DNA of 64,000 nucleotides from assembly GCF_011762185.1 (NCBI RefSeq), contig NZ_JAASQJ010000001.1, positions 930,001 through 994,000 of the forward strand, given 5' to 3'. Numbering within the stretch: the stretch's first letter is position 1; every line of letters starts with the position of its first letter. The translations under genes and the position numbers were made by a program. Positions 34,539-43,513 of this stretch are shown here, piece after piece. The notes under the pieces are model-generated. The model saw nothing but the letters and a program-made list of their open reading frames with translations, searched no databases and had not been told where the DNA came from. Source of the stretch: Dyadobacter arcticus (GTDB lineage Bacteria; Bacteroidota; Bacteroidia; Cytophagales; Spirosomataceae).

Positions 34539-35990
34539 ATGGAAAATGACGAAAAAATCATCGAAAGTAATATCAAGCGCAGGGATTTCGTGAAAGCAGG
34601 AGTTTTGGCAGCCGGCGGTTTTATGATCGTTCCCAGGCATGTGCTGGGCAAAGGGTTCATTCCTCCGAGTGATAAGCTGAATATTGCTGCGGTTGGTTGT
34701 GGAGGAAAAGGCGATGTCAATGTGCGTCAGGCGTATAATGGTGGTACAGATAATATTGTAGCGCTTTGCGATGTAGACGACAGACAATCAGAAAAATACA
34801 GAAAGCAGTTTCCCAATGCACCCTATTATAAGGATTTCAGGAAAATGTTTGAAAAGGAAGCCAAAAATATTGACGCTGTTTTGGTGACTACTCCTGACCA
34901 TATGCATTTCCCGATTGCAATTGCAGCTATTGAGTTGGGGAAACATTTATATGTTGAAAAACCGCTTACCAAGGATATCTGGGAAGCCCGAAATCTGGCA
35001 GCGGCAGCTAAGAAATATAAGGTAGTAACCCAAATGGGCAACCAGGGAAGTAGCAGCGACGGTACCCGGCAAACCGAAGCATTGGTCCAGTCAGGTGTTT
35101 TGGGTGATGTGCATACCATTGAAGTTTGGACAGACAGACCGGTTTGGCCACAGGGTGTACAATCACCAAAAGATAAGGGCGAATCGCAGCCGGTTCCGGC
35201 AGGAGTTGACTGGGATCTGTGGCTTGGAACCGCTCCGAAACGCGATTATCACGAAGCCTACATGCCATTCAGATGGAGAGGGTATTGGGATTTTGGCACA
35301 GGCGCATTGGGGGATATGGGCTGCCATTTCATCGACGTCCCTTTTCGGGCGATGAAACTGGGTTATCCTACTTCCGTTGAATGCAGTGTGGGGTCGGTTT
35401 ATTCGGATTTTTTCAAGCAATCTTTTTTCAATGATGTAGGCCCTACATCTGCTACCATTCACTTAAAATTTGCATCCAAAACACCAGGCAAGGAAATCAA
35501 TTTTTCATGGTATGATGGTGGTATGCGCCCTCAGTTACCCGAAGGCTGCGATTATAAAACTGTTTTTGGTAGTAATGATGGCGGTATGCTGTTTATTGGT
35601 ACCAAAGGAATTTTAAGTGCTGAAATGTTTGGGGAAAAACCAAGGCTCTGGCCAGAAAAGAAATTTGAAACCGTACGTGTTGGCGCTAAGCCCCGGGCAT
35701 TGGTACCGGGAAGCTGGGAAGGCCACCAGCAGCAATTTGTTCAGGCTTGTAAGAAAGGTTATGGTGCGTACACCAGCTCATCATTCGATCAGTCCGGGCC
35801 GCTTACAGAAATTGTTTTGATGGGTAACCTGGCGGTACGTTCTTATATGTACAGAGAATCCAAAGCTGACGGAAAAGGCTTTAATTTCCCAGGAAGGCAG
35901 AAACTGATCTGGGACGGTGATAATATGAAGATTACCAACTTCGATATGGCCAACCAATTTGTAAAAAGGGAATATCGGACGGGTTGGTAA
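34539..35990 (+). CDS. Tat-exported Gfo/Idh/MocA oxidoreductase
   Basis: A 483-residue protein with a twin-arginine signal (KRRDFVKAGVLAAGG) and an AVGCGGKG nucleotide-binding turn near 50. The intact EKP motif is in LYVEKPLTKD (catalytic lysine present, unlike the paralogue at 4538). The C-terminal domain contains GALGDMGCHFIDVP, with the histidine typical of the active site. Such Tat-exported members (glycoside hydrolase family 109-like and related) carry a tightly bound NAD and act on sugars in the periplasm. The substrate is unknown. A hairpin repeat follows the gene. Confidence 0.9.
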   Translation: MENDEKIIESNIKRRDFVKAGVLAAGGFMIVPRHVLGKGFIPPSDKLNIAAVGCGGKGDVNVRQAYNGGTDNIVALCDVDDRQSEKYRKQFPNAPYYKDFRKMFEKEAKNIDAVLVTTPDHMHFPIAIAAIELGKHLYVEKPLTKDIWEARNLAAAAKKYKVVTQMGNQGSSSDGTRQTEALVQSGVLGDVHTIEVWTDRPVWPQGVQSPKDKGESQPVPAGVDWDLWLGTAPKRDYHEAYMPFRWRGYWDFGTGALGDMGCHFIDVPFRAMKLGYPTSVECSVGSVYSDFFKQSFFNDVGPTSATIHLKFASKTPGKEINFSWYDGGMRPQLPEGCDYKTVFGSNDGGMLFIGTKGILSAEMFGEKPRLWPEKKFETVRVGAKPRALVPGSWEGHQQQFVQACKKGYGAYTSSSFDQSGPLTEIVLMGNLAVRSYMYRESKADGKGFNFPGRQKLIWDGDNMKITNFDMANQFVKREYRTGW

Positions 35991-36001
35991 AAAAGGGGCG
36001 A

Positions 36002-36032
36002 GACTTGCCAGGTCTTGAAGACCTTGTAAGTC
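36002..36032. repeat. Palindromic hairpin between convergent genes
   Basis: Two 15-nt arms (36002-36016 and 36018-36032) pair with one mismatch and one G-U, around AGGTCTT/AAGACCT. It lies between the convergent Gfo/Idh and pdxJ genes. There is no T-run, so it looks more like a repeated extragenic palindrome than a classic terminator. Confidence 0.55.
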
Positions 36033-36036
36033 TGAG

Positions 36037-36756
36037 TTACAATTCCAATTCCCGCAGATACATCTGGACCGTATTTTCCAATCCAAGATATAATGCATCA
36101 GAAATCAATGCGTGGCCGATGGAAACTTCATCCAGCCAGGGAATGCTTTGTTTTAAAAAATGCAGGTTATCCAGACTCAGGTCATGACCGGCATTTAACC
36201 CCAAACCTACTTCTTTCGCTTTGTCGGCGGCATGGATAAACGGTAACACGGCTTTTTGGCGATTTTCAAAATAACCGGCGGCGTAAGGTTCCGTATAGAG
36301 TTCAACTCGGTCGGCCCCGCAGATTTTTGCTCCCTCCACCATGCGCGGATCAGGATCGACGAAAACTGAAACCCGGATTCCGGCGGATTTGAATACGGCG
36401 ATCAAATCGGTCAGTTCAATTCTGTTTCCAATCGTATCCCAACCAGCATTGGACGTGATCGCATGCAAAGCATCGGGAACAAGCGTTACCTGATCAGGTT
36501 TGTTGGCAAGTACAAGCTCCACGAATTTCTTCTCAGACGGATTTCCCTCGATGTTGAATTCGGTGGTTACCACTTCTTTCAGATCAAACACATCCTGATA
36601 TCTGATATGCCTTTCATCAGGCCGCGGGTGAACCGTTATGCCTTGTGCCCCAAACCGCTCGCAATCCAACGCAACTTTCAGGACATTAGGATTATCGCCT
36701 CCCCGAGAATTTCGGAGGGTAGCAATCTTATTAATGTTGACGCTTAGACGGGTCAT
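36037..36756 (-). CDS. pdxJ: Pyridoxine 5'-phosphate synthase
   Basis: A 239-residue TIM-barrel enzyme of normal family length. It condenses 3-amino-2-oxopropyl phosphate with 1-deoxy-D-xylulose 5-phosphate to make pyridoxine 5'-phosphate, the last ring-closing step of DXP-dependent vitamin B6 synthesis. Visible family motifs are [14 protein letters not shown] at the N-terminus, [12 protein letters not shown] (phosphate and substrate site), [22 protein letters not shown], and the C-terminal NAGHDLS and [12 protein letters not shown] segments. It stands alone in its orientation and is flanked by repeats. Confidence 0.97.
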   Translation of the reverse strand: MTRLSVNINKIATLRNSRGGDNPNVLKVALDCERFGAQGITVHPRPDERHIRYQDVFDLKEVVTTEFNIEGNPSEKKFVELVLANKPDQVTLVPDALHAITSNAGWDTIGNRIELTDLIAVFKSAGIRVSVFVDPDPRMVEGAKICGADRVELYTEPYAAGYFENRQKAVLPFIHAADKAKEVGLGLNAGHDLSLDNLHFLKQSIPWLDEVSIGHALISDALYLGLENTVQMYLRELEL

Positions 36757-37001
36757 GGTTCAATGAGTGAATGAGTGAATGATTGAATGATTGAATGAGT
36801 CCGCCGTGGAACGGGAGTGATTGAATGATTGAATGAGTCCGCCGTGGAACGGGAGTGAGTGAATGAGTGAATGTGTTGCGGTGTGTATTTTGTGTGATTC
36901 GTTTACCTTTGCAGGCTCAGGAGCAAATTTAACATTAGCATTCAGAATTCATTCATCTAAGAACCAATATTCCCGCTCCACGGCGGACTCATTCACTCAT
37001 T
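36757..37001. repeat. 8-bp array, 38-bp direct repeat and inverted palindromic element
   Basis: An array with 8-bp period (AATGAGTG/AATGATTG) starts near 36762. It grades into two exact 38-bp units at 36781-36818 and 36819-36856, each holding eight-bp repeats plus AGTCCGCCGTGGAACGGGAG. A third, inverted copy of the GC-rich part lies at 36971-37001. The pdxJ start codon is just to the left. No gene is present in this stretch. Confidence 0.8.
36904..36911 (+). promoter_or_regulatory. Candidate -7 box upstream of yqeY-cvpA
   Basis: TACCTTTG matches TAnnTTTG. It lies between the two repeat clusters, about 197 bp upstream of the yqeY start. No -33 box has ideal spacing. Confidence 0.3.
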
Positions 37002-37045
37002 AACACGCACTCAAAATTCAATCATTAACATTCACTCGTTCAAAA

Positions 37046-37093
37046 TTCTCTCATTCTCTCATTCTCTCATTCTCTCATTCACTCATTGAGTCA
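37046..37093. repeat. 8-bp tandem repeat array (TTCTCTCA) before yqeY
   Basis: Four perfect TTCTCTCA units (37046-37077) are followed by two degenerate units up to 37093. The array ends 15 bp before the yqeY start codon, so it lies in the leader of that mRNA. Confidence 0.85.
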
Positions 37094-37107
37094 TTCAACA
37101 TTAACAT

Positions 37108-37557
37108 ATGTCACTTAAAAGTCAGGTCGAATCAGGTATTAAGGACGCCATGCGGGCCAAGGATCAGGATACGTTACGTGCTTTGCGCGCAATAAAAGCG
37201 CTTATTTTATTGGATGAGACCAAAGGCGGAGGCAGCGGGGAGCTAACTTCTGATGACGAGCTCAAACTTTTAACCAAAGCGGCGAAACAGCGTCGTGAAT
37301 CGGCAGACATTTATAAAGCACAAAACCGCCCTGATCTTCTTGAAAAGGAAGAAGCGGAATTGGCCATTATCGAGCAATTTCTTCCTAAGCAATTAACCGA
37401 AGATGAAATCAAGGCTAAATTACAGGAGATCATTTCAAGAGTTGGTGCCGCAGGACCTTCCGACATGGGAAAAGTGATGGGAGTTGCGACCAAAGAATTG
37501 GCGGGGCAGGCAGATGGGCGTGTAGTTTCCACATTAGTTAAGAGCTTGCTGGCATGA
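37108..37557 (+). CDS. yqeY: GatB/YqeY domain protein
   Basis: A 149-residue protein of the YqeY family. Typical features are the N-terminal AMRAKDQDTLRALRAIKA helix, a KQRRESADIYKAQNRPDL segment, IIEQFLPKQL, and a C-terminal MGKVMGVATKELAGQADGR segment. The domain resembles the tRNA-contacting tail of GatB and may bind tRNA, but its exact role is not established. It overlaps the next gene by 4 bp (ATGA), so the two are translationally coupled. A simple-sequence array sits just before the start. Confidence 0.93.
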   Translation: MSLKSQVESGIKDAMRAKDQDTLRALRAIKALILLDETKGGGSGELTSDDELKLLTKAAKQRRESADIYKAQNRPDLLEKEEAELAIIEQFLPKQLTEDEIKAKLQEIISRVGAAGPSDMGKVMGVATKELAGQADGRVVSTLVKSLLA

Positions 37558-38087
37558 AGCTATTGGATGTGCTCATCCTTATTCCCTTGCTTTGGGGCGC
37601 ATTGCATGGCTACCGCAAAGGACTGCTGATAGAAATAATCGGAATCGCAGGCCTTGTGGTAGCCATGATCCTAGGGTTCAAATTTCTTGGTTTAGGGATG
37701 GAAATCCTTACACCCTATTTCAGTGATGGTATGGCCAAAAAGATCTTGCCTTACATTGGCTTCTCCGTCATTTTCTTTCCTACTATTTTCCTTTTAAATC
37801 AATTTGGCTACGCGATCCGGCGCACGCTTAGGTACTCCATTTTAGGCACATTCGATAGTTTTGCCGGAGCAGTAGTGGGAATTTTTACCTGGGTATTTGG
37901 TATCAGTGTCTTCTTCTGGCTGGTAAATATGATTGGTGTCAAAATCCCCGCCTACCGAACTGACGATACCTTTCTTTATCCGCTGGTTATTCCAGTCGCA
38001 CCTAATGTGATTACAAAAGCATTAACCCTGATGCCCAAAGGAACAGACCTGATCCGTGAATGGAAGCGCGAATATCTGGATGATTGA
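37554..38087 (+). CDS. CvpA-family membrane protein
   Basis: A 177-residue inner-membrane protein with about four hydrophobic helices and the CvpA family opening (DVLILIPLLWGALHGYRKGLLIEI). CvpA homologues are linked to colicin V production and envelope stress, but their molecular role is unresolved. Translation starts inside the yqeY stop codon (ATGA overlap). The C-terminus after the last helix is short and charged. Confidence 0.9.
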   Translation: MKLLDVLILIPLLWGALHGYRKGLLIEIIGIAGLVVAMILGFKFLGLGMEILTPYFSDGMAKKILPYIGFSVIFFPTIFLLNQFGYAIRRTLRYSILGTFDSFAGAVVGIFTWVFGISVFFWLVNMIGVKIPAYRTDDTFLYPLVIPVAPNVITKALTLMPKGTDLIREWKREYLDD

Positions 38088-38133
38088 ACTTTCAAAATCC
38101 AGGCAGGGTTAAACTTTCATTATTGAGTTTCAG

Positions 38134-38141
38134 TACCTTTG
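38134..38141 (+). promoter_or_regulatory. Candidate -7 box of rlmN
   Basis: TACCTTTG fits the TAnnTTTG consensus 45 bp upstream of the rlmN ATG. A matching -33 element is not obvious. Confidence 0.35.
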
Positions 38142-38186
38142 CTGAAAAATGGGTCAAGTACAACCTGTATTTGGCAAAAAAATAAA

Positions 38187-39239
38187 ATGATCGAAATACA
38201 AAATAAGCAGGACATCCGGAAGCTGGATATCGGCCAGATCAAAAGCTGGATGGCCGATCATGGGGAGAAGTCTTTCAGGGCCAAGCAGATCTATGAATGG
38301 ATCTGGAAGAAATCGGCGAATTCATTTGCCGAAATGACCAATTTGTCCCTGGGAACCCGCCAATTGATGGACGAGCACTTTGTAATTCACTCCATGGATG
38401 TTGCCAAGCAGCAGCAAAGCAATGATGGTACTATCAAATCCGCTTTTCGTCTTTTTGACGGAAACCTGGTAGAAGGAGTGCTGATACCCGCAGCCGACAG
38501 AATGACTGCATGCGTGAGCAGCCAGGTAGGTTGCTCGCTTACCTGTAAATTTTGTGCTACCGGCTACATGGACCGCAAACGCAATCTGGAAGCCGGAGAA
38601 ATATATGATCAGGTGGTCGCGATTGCTCGTCAGGCAGAAGGAAGTTTTAAGGCGCCGCTAACCAACATCGTGTACATGGGAATGGGCGAACCTCTGCTTA
38701 ATTATTCCAATGTACTCAAATCCATAGAACACATAACCTCCCCGGAAGGGCTGAATATGTCGCCTAAGCGCATTACCGTCTCCACGGCGGGTATTGCCAA
38801 AATGATCAAAAAGCTGGGGGATGATGAAGTCCGCTTTCGACTTGCACTTTCGCTGCACGCGGCAAACGATGCAAAAAGGAACCAGATCATGCCAATCAAT
38901 GAATCCAATTCACTGGATAACTTGGCCGAAGCATTGAATTACTTCTATCAGAAAACAGGCAACCGGATTACATTTGAATACATCGTTTTTAACAATTTCA
39001 ATGATACATTGGAGGACGCCAAAGAACTCTGGCAGTTCTGCAAGCGTGTTCCGGCCCGGGTGAACATTATTGAGTACAATCCCATTGCGGAAGCAGATTT
39101 TAAGAACACAGAAGCTGACCGGCTTAATAAATTTGCAGCTTTTCTGGAAGACAGAGGCGTTTCGGTACACGTACGCCGCAGCCGGGGTAAAGACATTGAT
39201 GCAGCTTGCGGGCAGCTGGCGAATAAGGAAACTGCTTGA
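38187..39239 (+). CDS. rlmN: 23S rRNA (adenine(2503)-C(2))-methyltransferase
   Basis: The frame can be read from a TTG at 38139, but the ATG at 38187 begins the conserved protein (350 residues) and leaves room for a promoter -7 box upstream. It is a radical-SAM enzyme that methylates C2 of A2503 in 23S rRNA and A37 of some tRNAs. The CSLTCKFC motif supplies the three cysteines for the 4Fe-4S cluster. Other family marks are YMGMGEPLLNY, SLHAANDAKRNQIMPIN, and the C-terminal VHVRRSRGKDIDAACGQLA, whose cysteine takes part in methyl transfer. Confidence 0.96.
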   Translation: MIEIQNKQDIRKLDIGQIKSWMADHGEKSFRAKQIYEWIWKKSANSFAEMTNLSLGTRQLMDEHFVIHSMDVAKQQQSNDGTIKSAFRLFDGNLVEGVLIPAADRMTACVSSQVGCSLTCKFCATGYMDRKRNLEAGEIYDQVVAIARQAEGSFKAPLTNIVYMGMGEPLLNYSNVLKSIEHITSPEGLNMSPKRITVSTAGIAKMIKKLGDDEVRFRLALSLHAANDAKRNQIMPINESNSLDNLAEALNYFYQKTGNRITFEYIVFNNFNDTLEDAKELWQFCKRVPARVNIIEYNPIAEADFKNTEADRLNKFAAFLEDRGVSVHVRRSRGKDIDAACGQLANKETA

Positions 39240-39284
39240 TTAACTGCTTAACAATTTGTTAATATACCTTCGAGCAAGAATAGG

Positions 39285-39292
39285 TAGCTTTG
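39285..39292 (+). promoter_or_regulatory. Candidate -7 box of the PiT transporter gene
   Basis: TAGCTTTG, 29 bp upstream of the start codon. A TTTG at 39255-39258 lies 26 bp further upstream, longer than the ideal spacing. Confidence 0.4.
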
Positions 39293-39321
39293 CGTCGCAA
39301 TAAATAAACCTTTCTTCATTT

Positions 39322-40743
39322 ATGTTTGGTCTTGAAACCGACATTTTTCTCCTCCTCGCTTTTAGTATTTTAGCGGCCTGCGCATTTGAGTTTGTTAACG
39401 GTTTTCACGATACGGCCAATGCAGTTGCGACGGTTATTTATACCAATTCATTAAAGCCAAATATCGCCGTAATATGGTCCGGTTTTATGAATTTTTGCGG
39501 TGTGTTTCTGGGCGGTATTGCAGTTGCCATGGGTATCGTAAACCTTTTGCCCGTCGAACTTCTGATTGACCAGAATGTTTATCATAGCGCCGCAATGGTT
39601 TTTGCGCTTCTTTTAAGTGCGATTATCTGGAACCTGGGTACCTGGTATTTTGGATTGCCAAGTTCGAGTTCGCATACATTGATTGGTTCCATTCTTGGCG
39701 TAGGGCTTGCATTCACCTACATGCCCGAAAATTCGCAAGGTACAGGGGTTAACTGGGCCAAAGCGGAAGAATTGTTCATGTCATTGCTATCATCCCCGAT
39801 CTTTGGGTTTGCCCTTGCAATCATCATCATGTTCATTTTGCGGAAACTGCTCGCTAAGCCGATACGTGATGTTATATTTAGTGAGCCTAAGAAAAATCAG
39901 CCGCCTCCTATGTGGATTCGCGCTATTTTGATCACCACCTGCACGCTGGTCAGTTTTTTCCATGGTAGCAATGATGGACAAAAGGGCGTAGGGTTGGTTA
40001 TGTTGATCCTGATCAGTATTGTACCCGGCCATTTTGCGATAGATAATACCAAAGATCCGGTTCAAATGAAATCCGACCTGATCGGTATAGAGCAGGCAAT
40101 CAGCAGAATTGATTCTTCGCGTTTATCCGTCTCCGATCGTTTGCACCTTCATACCATCAAAAACGAAATTGTTACGCTGAATGCACAGATTAGTAATCCG
40201 CTGCCAAACCATCGCCTCCCGCAGGAACAGCGTATGAATGCCCGCCGCTCTCTGTTGCTGATCAGCCGAAATACCAAAACTATCCTTGATAATGGACAAG
40301 CCAATCTCAATACGACCGACACAGCACTCCTGAAAATGCAATCCGGAAGCGAAACAGGTATCCGCAGGTACACCGACTATGCGCCTGACTGGGTGATCCT
40401 GATGATATCCCTTTCTCTCGGCCTGGGTACGATGGTAGGTTGGAAGCGCATTGTGGTCACAATTGGCGAGAAGATTGGTAAACAGCACCTTACTTATGCC
40501 CAGGGAGCTTCTGCTGAGTTAGTTGCAGCGAGCACCATTGGAGTTTCTTCTTATATGGGTCTGCCAGTGAGTACCACACACGTGCTGTCGTCTGGTATTG
40601 CAGGATCCATGGTTGCCAGTAAGGGGATCAAAAACTTACAAGGAGGCACAATCCGCAATATTGTGATTGCCTGGGTATTAACCCTGCCTGTAACAATGGT
40701 TTTGTCAGGAACCCTCTACGTATTCTTCCGCTGGATTTTTTAA
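39322..40743 (+). CDS. PiT-family inorganic phosphate transporter
   Basis: A 473-residue inner-membrane permease of the PiT/PHO4 family, importing phosphate (as metal phosphate) with protons or sodium. The twin signature repeats are visible: EFVNGFHDTANAVATVIYT near residue 20 and SFFHGSNDGQKGVGLVML near 210. About 110 mostly hydrophilic residues between them and the last helices (roughly 240-350) form a cytoplasmic or periplasmic insert, common in Bacteroidetes members. No PhoU-like regulator (DUF47) gene is adjacent. It ends at a clear terminator. Confidence 0.94.
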   Translation: MFGLETDIFLLLAFSILAACAFEFVNGFHDTANAVATVIYTNSLKPNIAVIWSGFMNFCGVFLGGIAVAMGIVNLLPVELLIDQNVYHSAAMVFALLLSAIIWNLGTWYFGLPSSSSHTLIGSILGVGLAFTYMPENSQGTGVNWAKAEELFMSLLSSPIFGFALAIIIMFILRKLLAKPIRDVIFSEPKKNQPPPMWIRAILITTCTLVSFFHGSNDGQKGVGLVMLILISIVPGHFAIDNTKDPVQMKSDLIGIEQAISRIDSSRLSVSDRLHLHTIKNEIVTLNAQISNPLPNHRLPQEQRMNARRSLLLISRNTKTILDNGQANLNTTDTALLKMQSGSETGIRRYTDYAPDWVILMISLSLGLGTMVGWKRIVVTIGEKIGKQHLTYAQGASAELVAASTIGVSSYMGLPVSTTHVLSSGIAGSMVASKGIKNLQGGTIRNIVIAWVLTLPVTMVLSGTLYVFFRWIF

Positions 40744-40769
40744 AATTCAGAAATAGACTATGATATAAG

Positions 40770-40803
40770 GGCCGTCAGGATATAACTGGCGGCCTTTCTT
40801 TTA
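40770..40803 (+). terminator. Terminator of the PiT gene
   Basis: A 9-bp stem with one G-U pair (GGCCGTCAG at 40770-40778 with CTGGCGGCC at 40786-40794), a 7-nt loop, then TTTCTTTT. Confidence 0.8.
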
Positions 40804-40908
40804 GCCGGTATCGCCGCACTTTCTTTCAATTTCATTGGTTTTAATATCGTAATTTCGGCACTGGGTCGCAAATTTATACGGTCAATTAAAAGCCAATTAT
40901 TCACCATA

Positions 40909-41904
40909 ATGACAACGATTGAAGCGCAGGTAAACCGCTACGGATATGTTACCGAGGCGATTGCAGAAGATATTGATTTGGTTGCTGAGATCAACCGGTT
41001 GAAAAAGGAGAAAAACGCAGTTATTCTCGCTCACTATTATGTGGATTCTGAAATTCAGGATTTGGCAGATTACATTGGCGATAGTCTGGGGCTTTCTCAG
41101 CAGGCTGCTGCCACGGAAGCGGATATGATCATCTTTTGTGGAGTCCATTTCATGGGAGAAACAGCCAAAATTCTAAGCCCCGATAAAAGGGTGATCATCC
41201 CGGACCTTAATGCAGGCTGCTCACTTGCGGACTCCGCACCGGCCGATAAATTTGCTGCATTCAAAGCACAATATCCCGATCACATTGTGATCAGCTATAT
41301 TAACTGTTCTGCCGAAATTAAGGCACTGACAGATATTGTTTGCACATCATCCAACGCACTTCATATTGTTGAAAGCCTTCCGAAGGACCAGAAGATCATT
41401 TTTGCTCCTGATGCCAATCTGGGCAGATATGTTGCGCATAAAACGGGAAGAGAAATGGTTTTGTGGGATGGCGCGTGTATTGTGCACATTGATATTTCCC
41501 GCGAGAAACTGAAAACGCTTCGTGACGAAAACCCGGACGCGTTGCTTATTGCGCATCCGGAATGTAAAGAGGATATCCTAAAACAGGCTGATTTTGTGAG
41601 TTCAACCACGGGCCTTCTGCGATTTGTAAAAGAGTCGGATCACCAAAAGTTTATTGTCGCGACAGAAGCAGGCATTCTGCACAAGATGAAGCAATCTGTT
41701 CCGGACAAGAAGCTGATCCCTGCTCCTGGCTCTGACAACAATACCTGCGCATGTTCCGAATGTCCGTATATGAAAATGAATACATTAGAAAAGGTATATA
41801 AAGCCCTTTATTTCGAACAGCCGGAGATATTTGTGCCAGAAGATATCCGGCTTAAAGCTTATGAATCCGTTGCACGAATGCTTGAATTAAGCAAAGGGAT
41901 CTGA
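40909..41904 (+). CDS. nadA: Quinolinate synthase A
   Basis: A 331-residue iron-sulfur enzyme that condenses iminoaspartate with dihydroxyacetone phosphate to quinolinate, the second step of de novo NAD synthesis. Visible family features are [29 protein letters not shown] (first cluster cysteine), [17 protein letters not shown] (second cysteine), [11 protein letters not shown], and the C-terminal [13 protein letters not shown] (third cysteine region). It is followed 29 bp later by nadB, which supplies its substrate, so the two form an operon. Confidence 0.97.
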   Translation: MTTIEAQVNRYGYVTEAIAEDIDLVAEINRLKKEKNAVILAHYYVDSEIQDLADYIGDSLGLSQQAAATEADMIIFCGVHFMGETAKILSPDKRVIIPDLNAGCSLADSAPADKFAAFKAQYPDHIVISYINCSAEIKALTDIVCTSSNALHIVESLPKDQKIIFAPDANLGRYVAHKTGREMVLWDGACIVHIDISREKLKTLRDENPDALLIAHPECKEDILKQADFVSSTTGLLRFVKESDHQKFIVATEAGILHKMKQSVPDKKLIPAPGSDNNTCACSECPYMKMNTLEKVYKALYFEQPEIFVPEDIRLKAYESVARMLELSKGI

Positions 41905-41933
41905 TCTGACATCAATTATAATTTTCTGACTTT

Positions 41934-43508
41934 ATGCCCCAATTTGATTTCCTGATTATAGGCTCCGGGATCGCCGGACTTAGTTACGCTGCCAAGTTAG
42001 CCCGGCATTTTGACGGTCTGAAACAAGCGGTTTCTATTGCCGTCATCACAAAAGTTCAGGCCGACGAGACGAATACGAAATACGCACAAGGCGGAATTGC
42101 GGTGGTTTGGGCAGAATCAGATTCGTTTGAAAAGCATATCCAGGATACGATGGATGCAGGTGATGAAGTCAATAAAAGGAATATTGTTGAAATAGTGGTC
42201 CGTGAAGCACCGGAAAGAATCCAGGAATTAATCGATTATGGAACGCGCTTCGATAAGGAAAGCGGAGGGGAATACGATCTTGCAAAAGAAGGCGGTCATT
42301 CGGATCACCGGATCCTGCATTTCAAGGACATTACCGGAGCCGAGATCGAGCGGGCGCTGCTGGAAGAAGTTAACTTGCACAAGAGCATTCAGGTTTTTAC
42401 ACATTATTACGCGGTTGAACTTATTACGCAGCATCATTTGGGTGAAACCGTTTATCGTTATCGGGAAGATATTAAGTGTTTTGGGGCATATGTTTTGAAC
42501 AGGCAGACGGGCGAAGTAGAGAAATTCATTGCGAAAACGACCATGCTGGCAACCGGCGGCATTGGCAATATTTATCAAAGTACAACCAATCCAACCATCG
42601 CCACAGGCGATGGTATTGCGATGGCGTACCGTGCAAAGGGCATCTGCGATAACATGGAATTCATCCAATTCCACCCTACCAGTTTTTATCAGCCCGGGCA
42701 AAAGCCTTCGTTCCTGATTTCAGAAGCAGTAAGGGGATTTGGCGGCATCCTGAAACGTGCGGATGGAAGCACGTTCATGGAAAACTATGATGACCGGCTG
42801 TCGCTTGCTCCCCGTGACATTGTAGCTCGCGCTATTGACTCAGAAATGAAGAAAAACGGGGTAGATCATGTTTACCTTGATGTGAGGCATTGTGATTATG
42901 AGAAATTTCTAGAACATTTTCCAAATATCACGGAATATTGCCTCAAACAGGGCGTCGACATTCGCACGGATATGATTCCGGTCGTACCAGCGCAGCATTA
43001 TATGTGCGGAGGGATCAAGGTGAATGAATGGGGTAAAACGAATATCAATTTTCTGTATTCTGCGGGCGAATGTTCCTGTACCGGATTGCATGGTTCCAAT
43101 CGCCTGGCCTCCAATTCATTGCTCGAAGCAGTCGTATTTGGCCACCGCGCTTATGAAAGTACGATTTCAAGTTTCGAGGAAGCTAACACGCCGGATGATA
43201 TACCGGAATGGGATGATTCGGGAACGACACATCCCGAAGAGCAAGTACTGGTAACGGAAATGACCCGGGAACTCAATGCTATAATGTCCAACTATGTAGG
43301 TATCGTTCGCACTGACCGACGGATGAAAAGAGCATACGACCGCTTGCAGTTATTGCATCAGGAGCACGAGGATCTTTATCGGGAATCCAAAGTTTCGGTT
43401 GCTATTTGCGAGCTGAGAAATATGATATCCGTTTCTTACCTGATCATTAAGATGGCGATGGCAAGACGGGAAAATATAGGATTGCACTACAATTCCGACC
43501 ACGTCTGA
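41934..43508 (+). CDS. nadB: L-aspartate oxidase
   Basis: A 524-residue flavoenzyme that oxidises L-aspartate to iminoaspartate, the first step of de novo NAD synthesis. The FAD-binding motif IIGSGIAGLSYAAKLA is at residues 6-22. The substrate region includes TKYAQGGIAVVW, GGHSDHRILHFKD, EFIQFHPTSFY and HYMCGGI. The C-terminal helical domain of the succinate-dehydrogenase-like family follows. It is co-oriented with nadA and ends 6 bp before the convergent haloperoxidase gene's stop. Confidence 0.97.
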   Translation: MPQFDFLIIGSGIAGLSYAAKLARHFDGLKQAVSIAVITKVQADETNTKYAQGGIAVVWAESDSFEKHIQDTMDAGDEVNKRNIVEIVVREAPERIQELIDYGTRFDKESGGEYDLAKEGGHSDHRILHFKDITGAEIERALLEEVNLHKSIQVFTHYYAVELITQHHLGETVYRYREDIKCFGAYVLNRQTGEVEKFIAKTTMLATGGIGNIYQSTTNPTIATGDGIAMAYRAKGICDNMEFIQFHPTSFYQPGQKPSFLISEAVRGFGGILKRADGSTFMENYDDRLSLAPRDIVARAIDSEMKKNGVDHVYLDVRHCDYEKFLEHFPNITEYCLKQGVDIRTDMIPVVPAQHYMCGGIKVNEWGKTNINFLYSAGECSCTGLHGSNRLASNSLLEAVVFGHRAYESTISSFEEANTPDDIPEWDDSGTTHPEEQVLVTEMTRELNAIMSNYVGIVRTDRRMKRAYDRLQLLHQEHEDLYRESKVSVAICELRNMISVSYLIIKMAMARRENIGLHYNSDHV

Positions 43509-43513
43509 TACTT

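Noticed and set aside
36757..37093. A CRISPR-like repeat array
   Set aside because: The repeats are 8 bp or 38 bp with no unique spacers and no cas genes; they are simple-sequence and palindromic elements.
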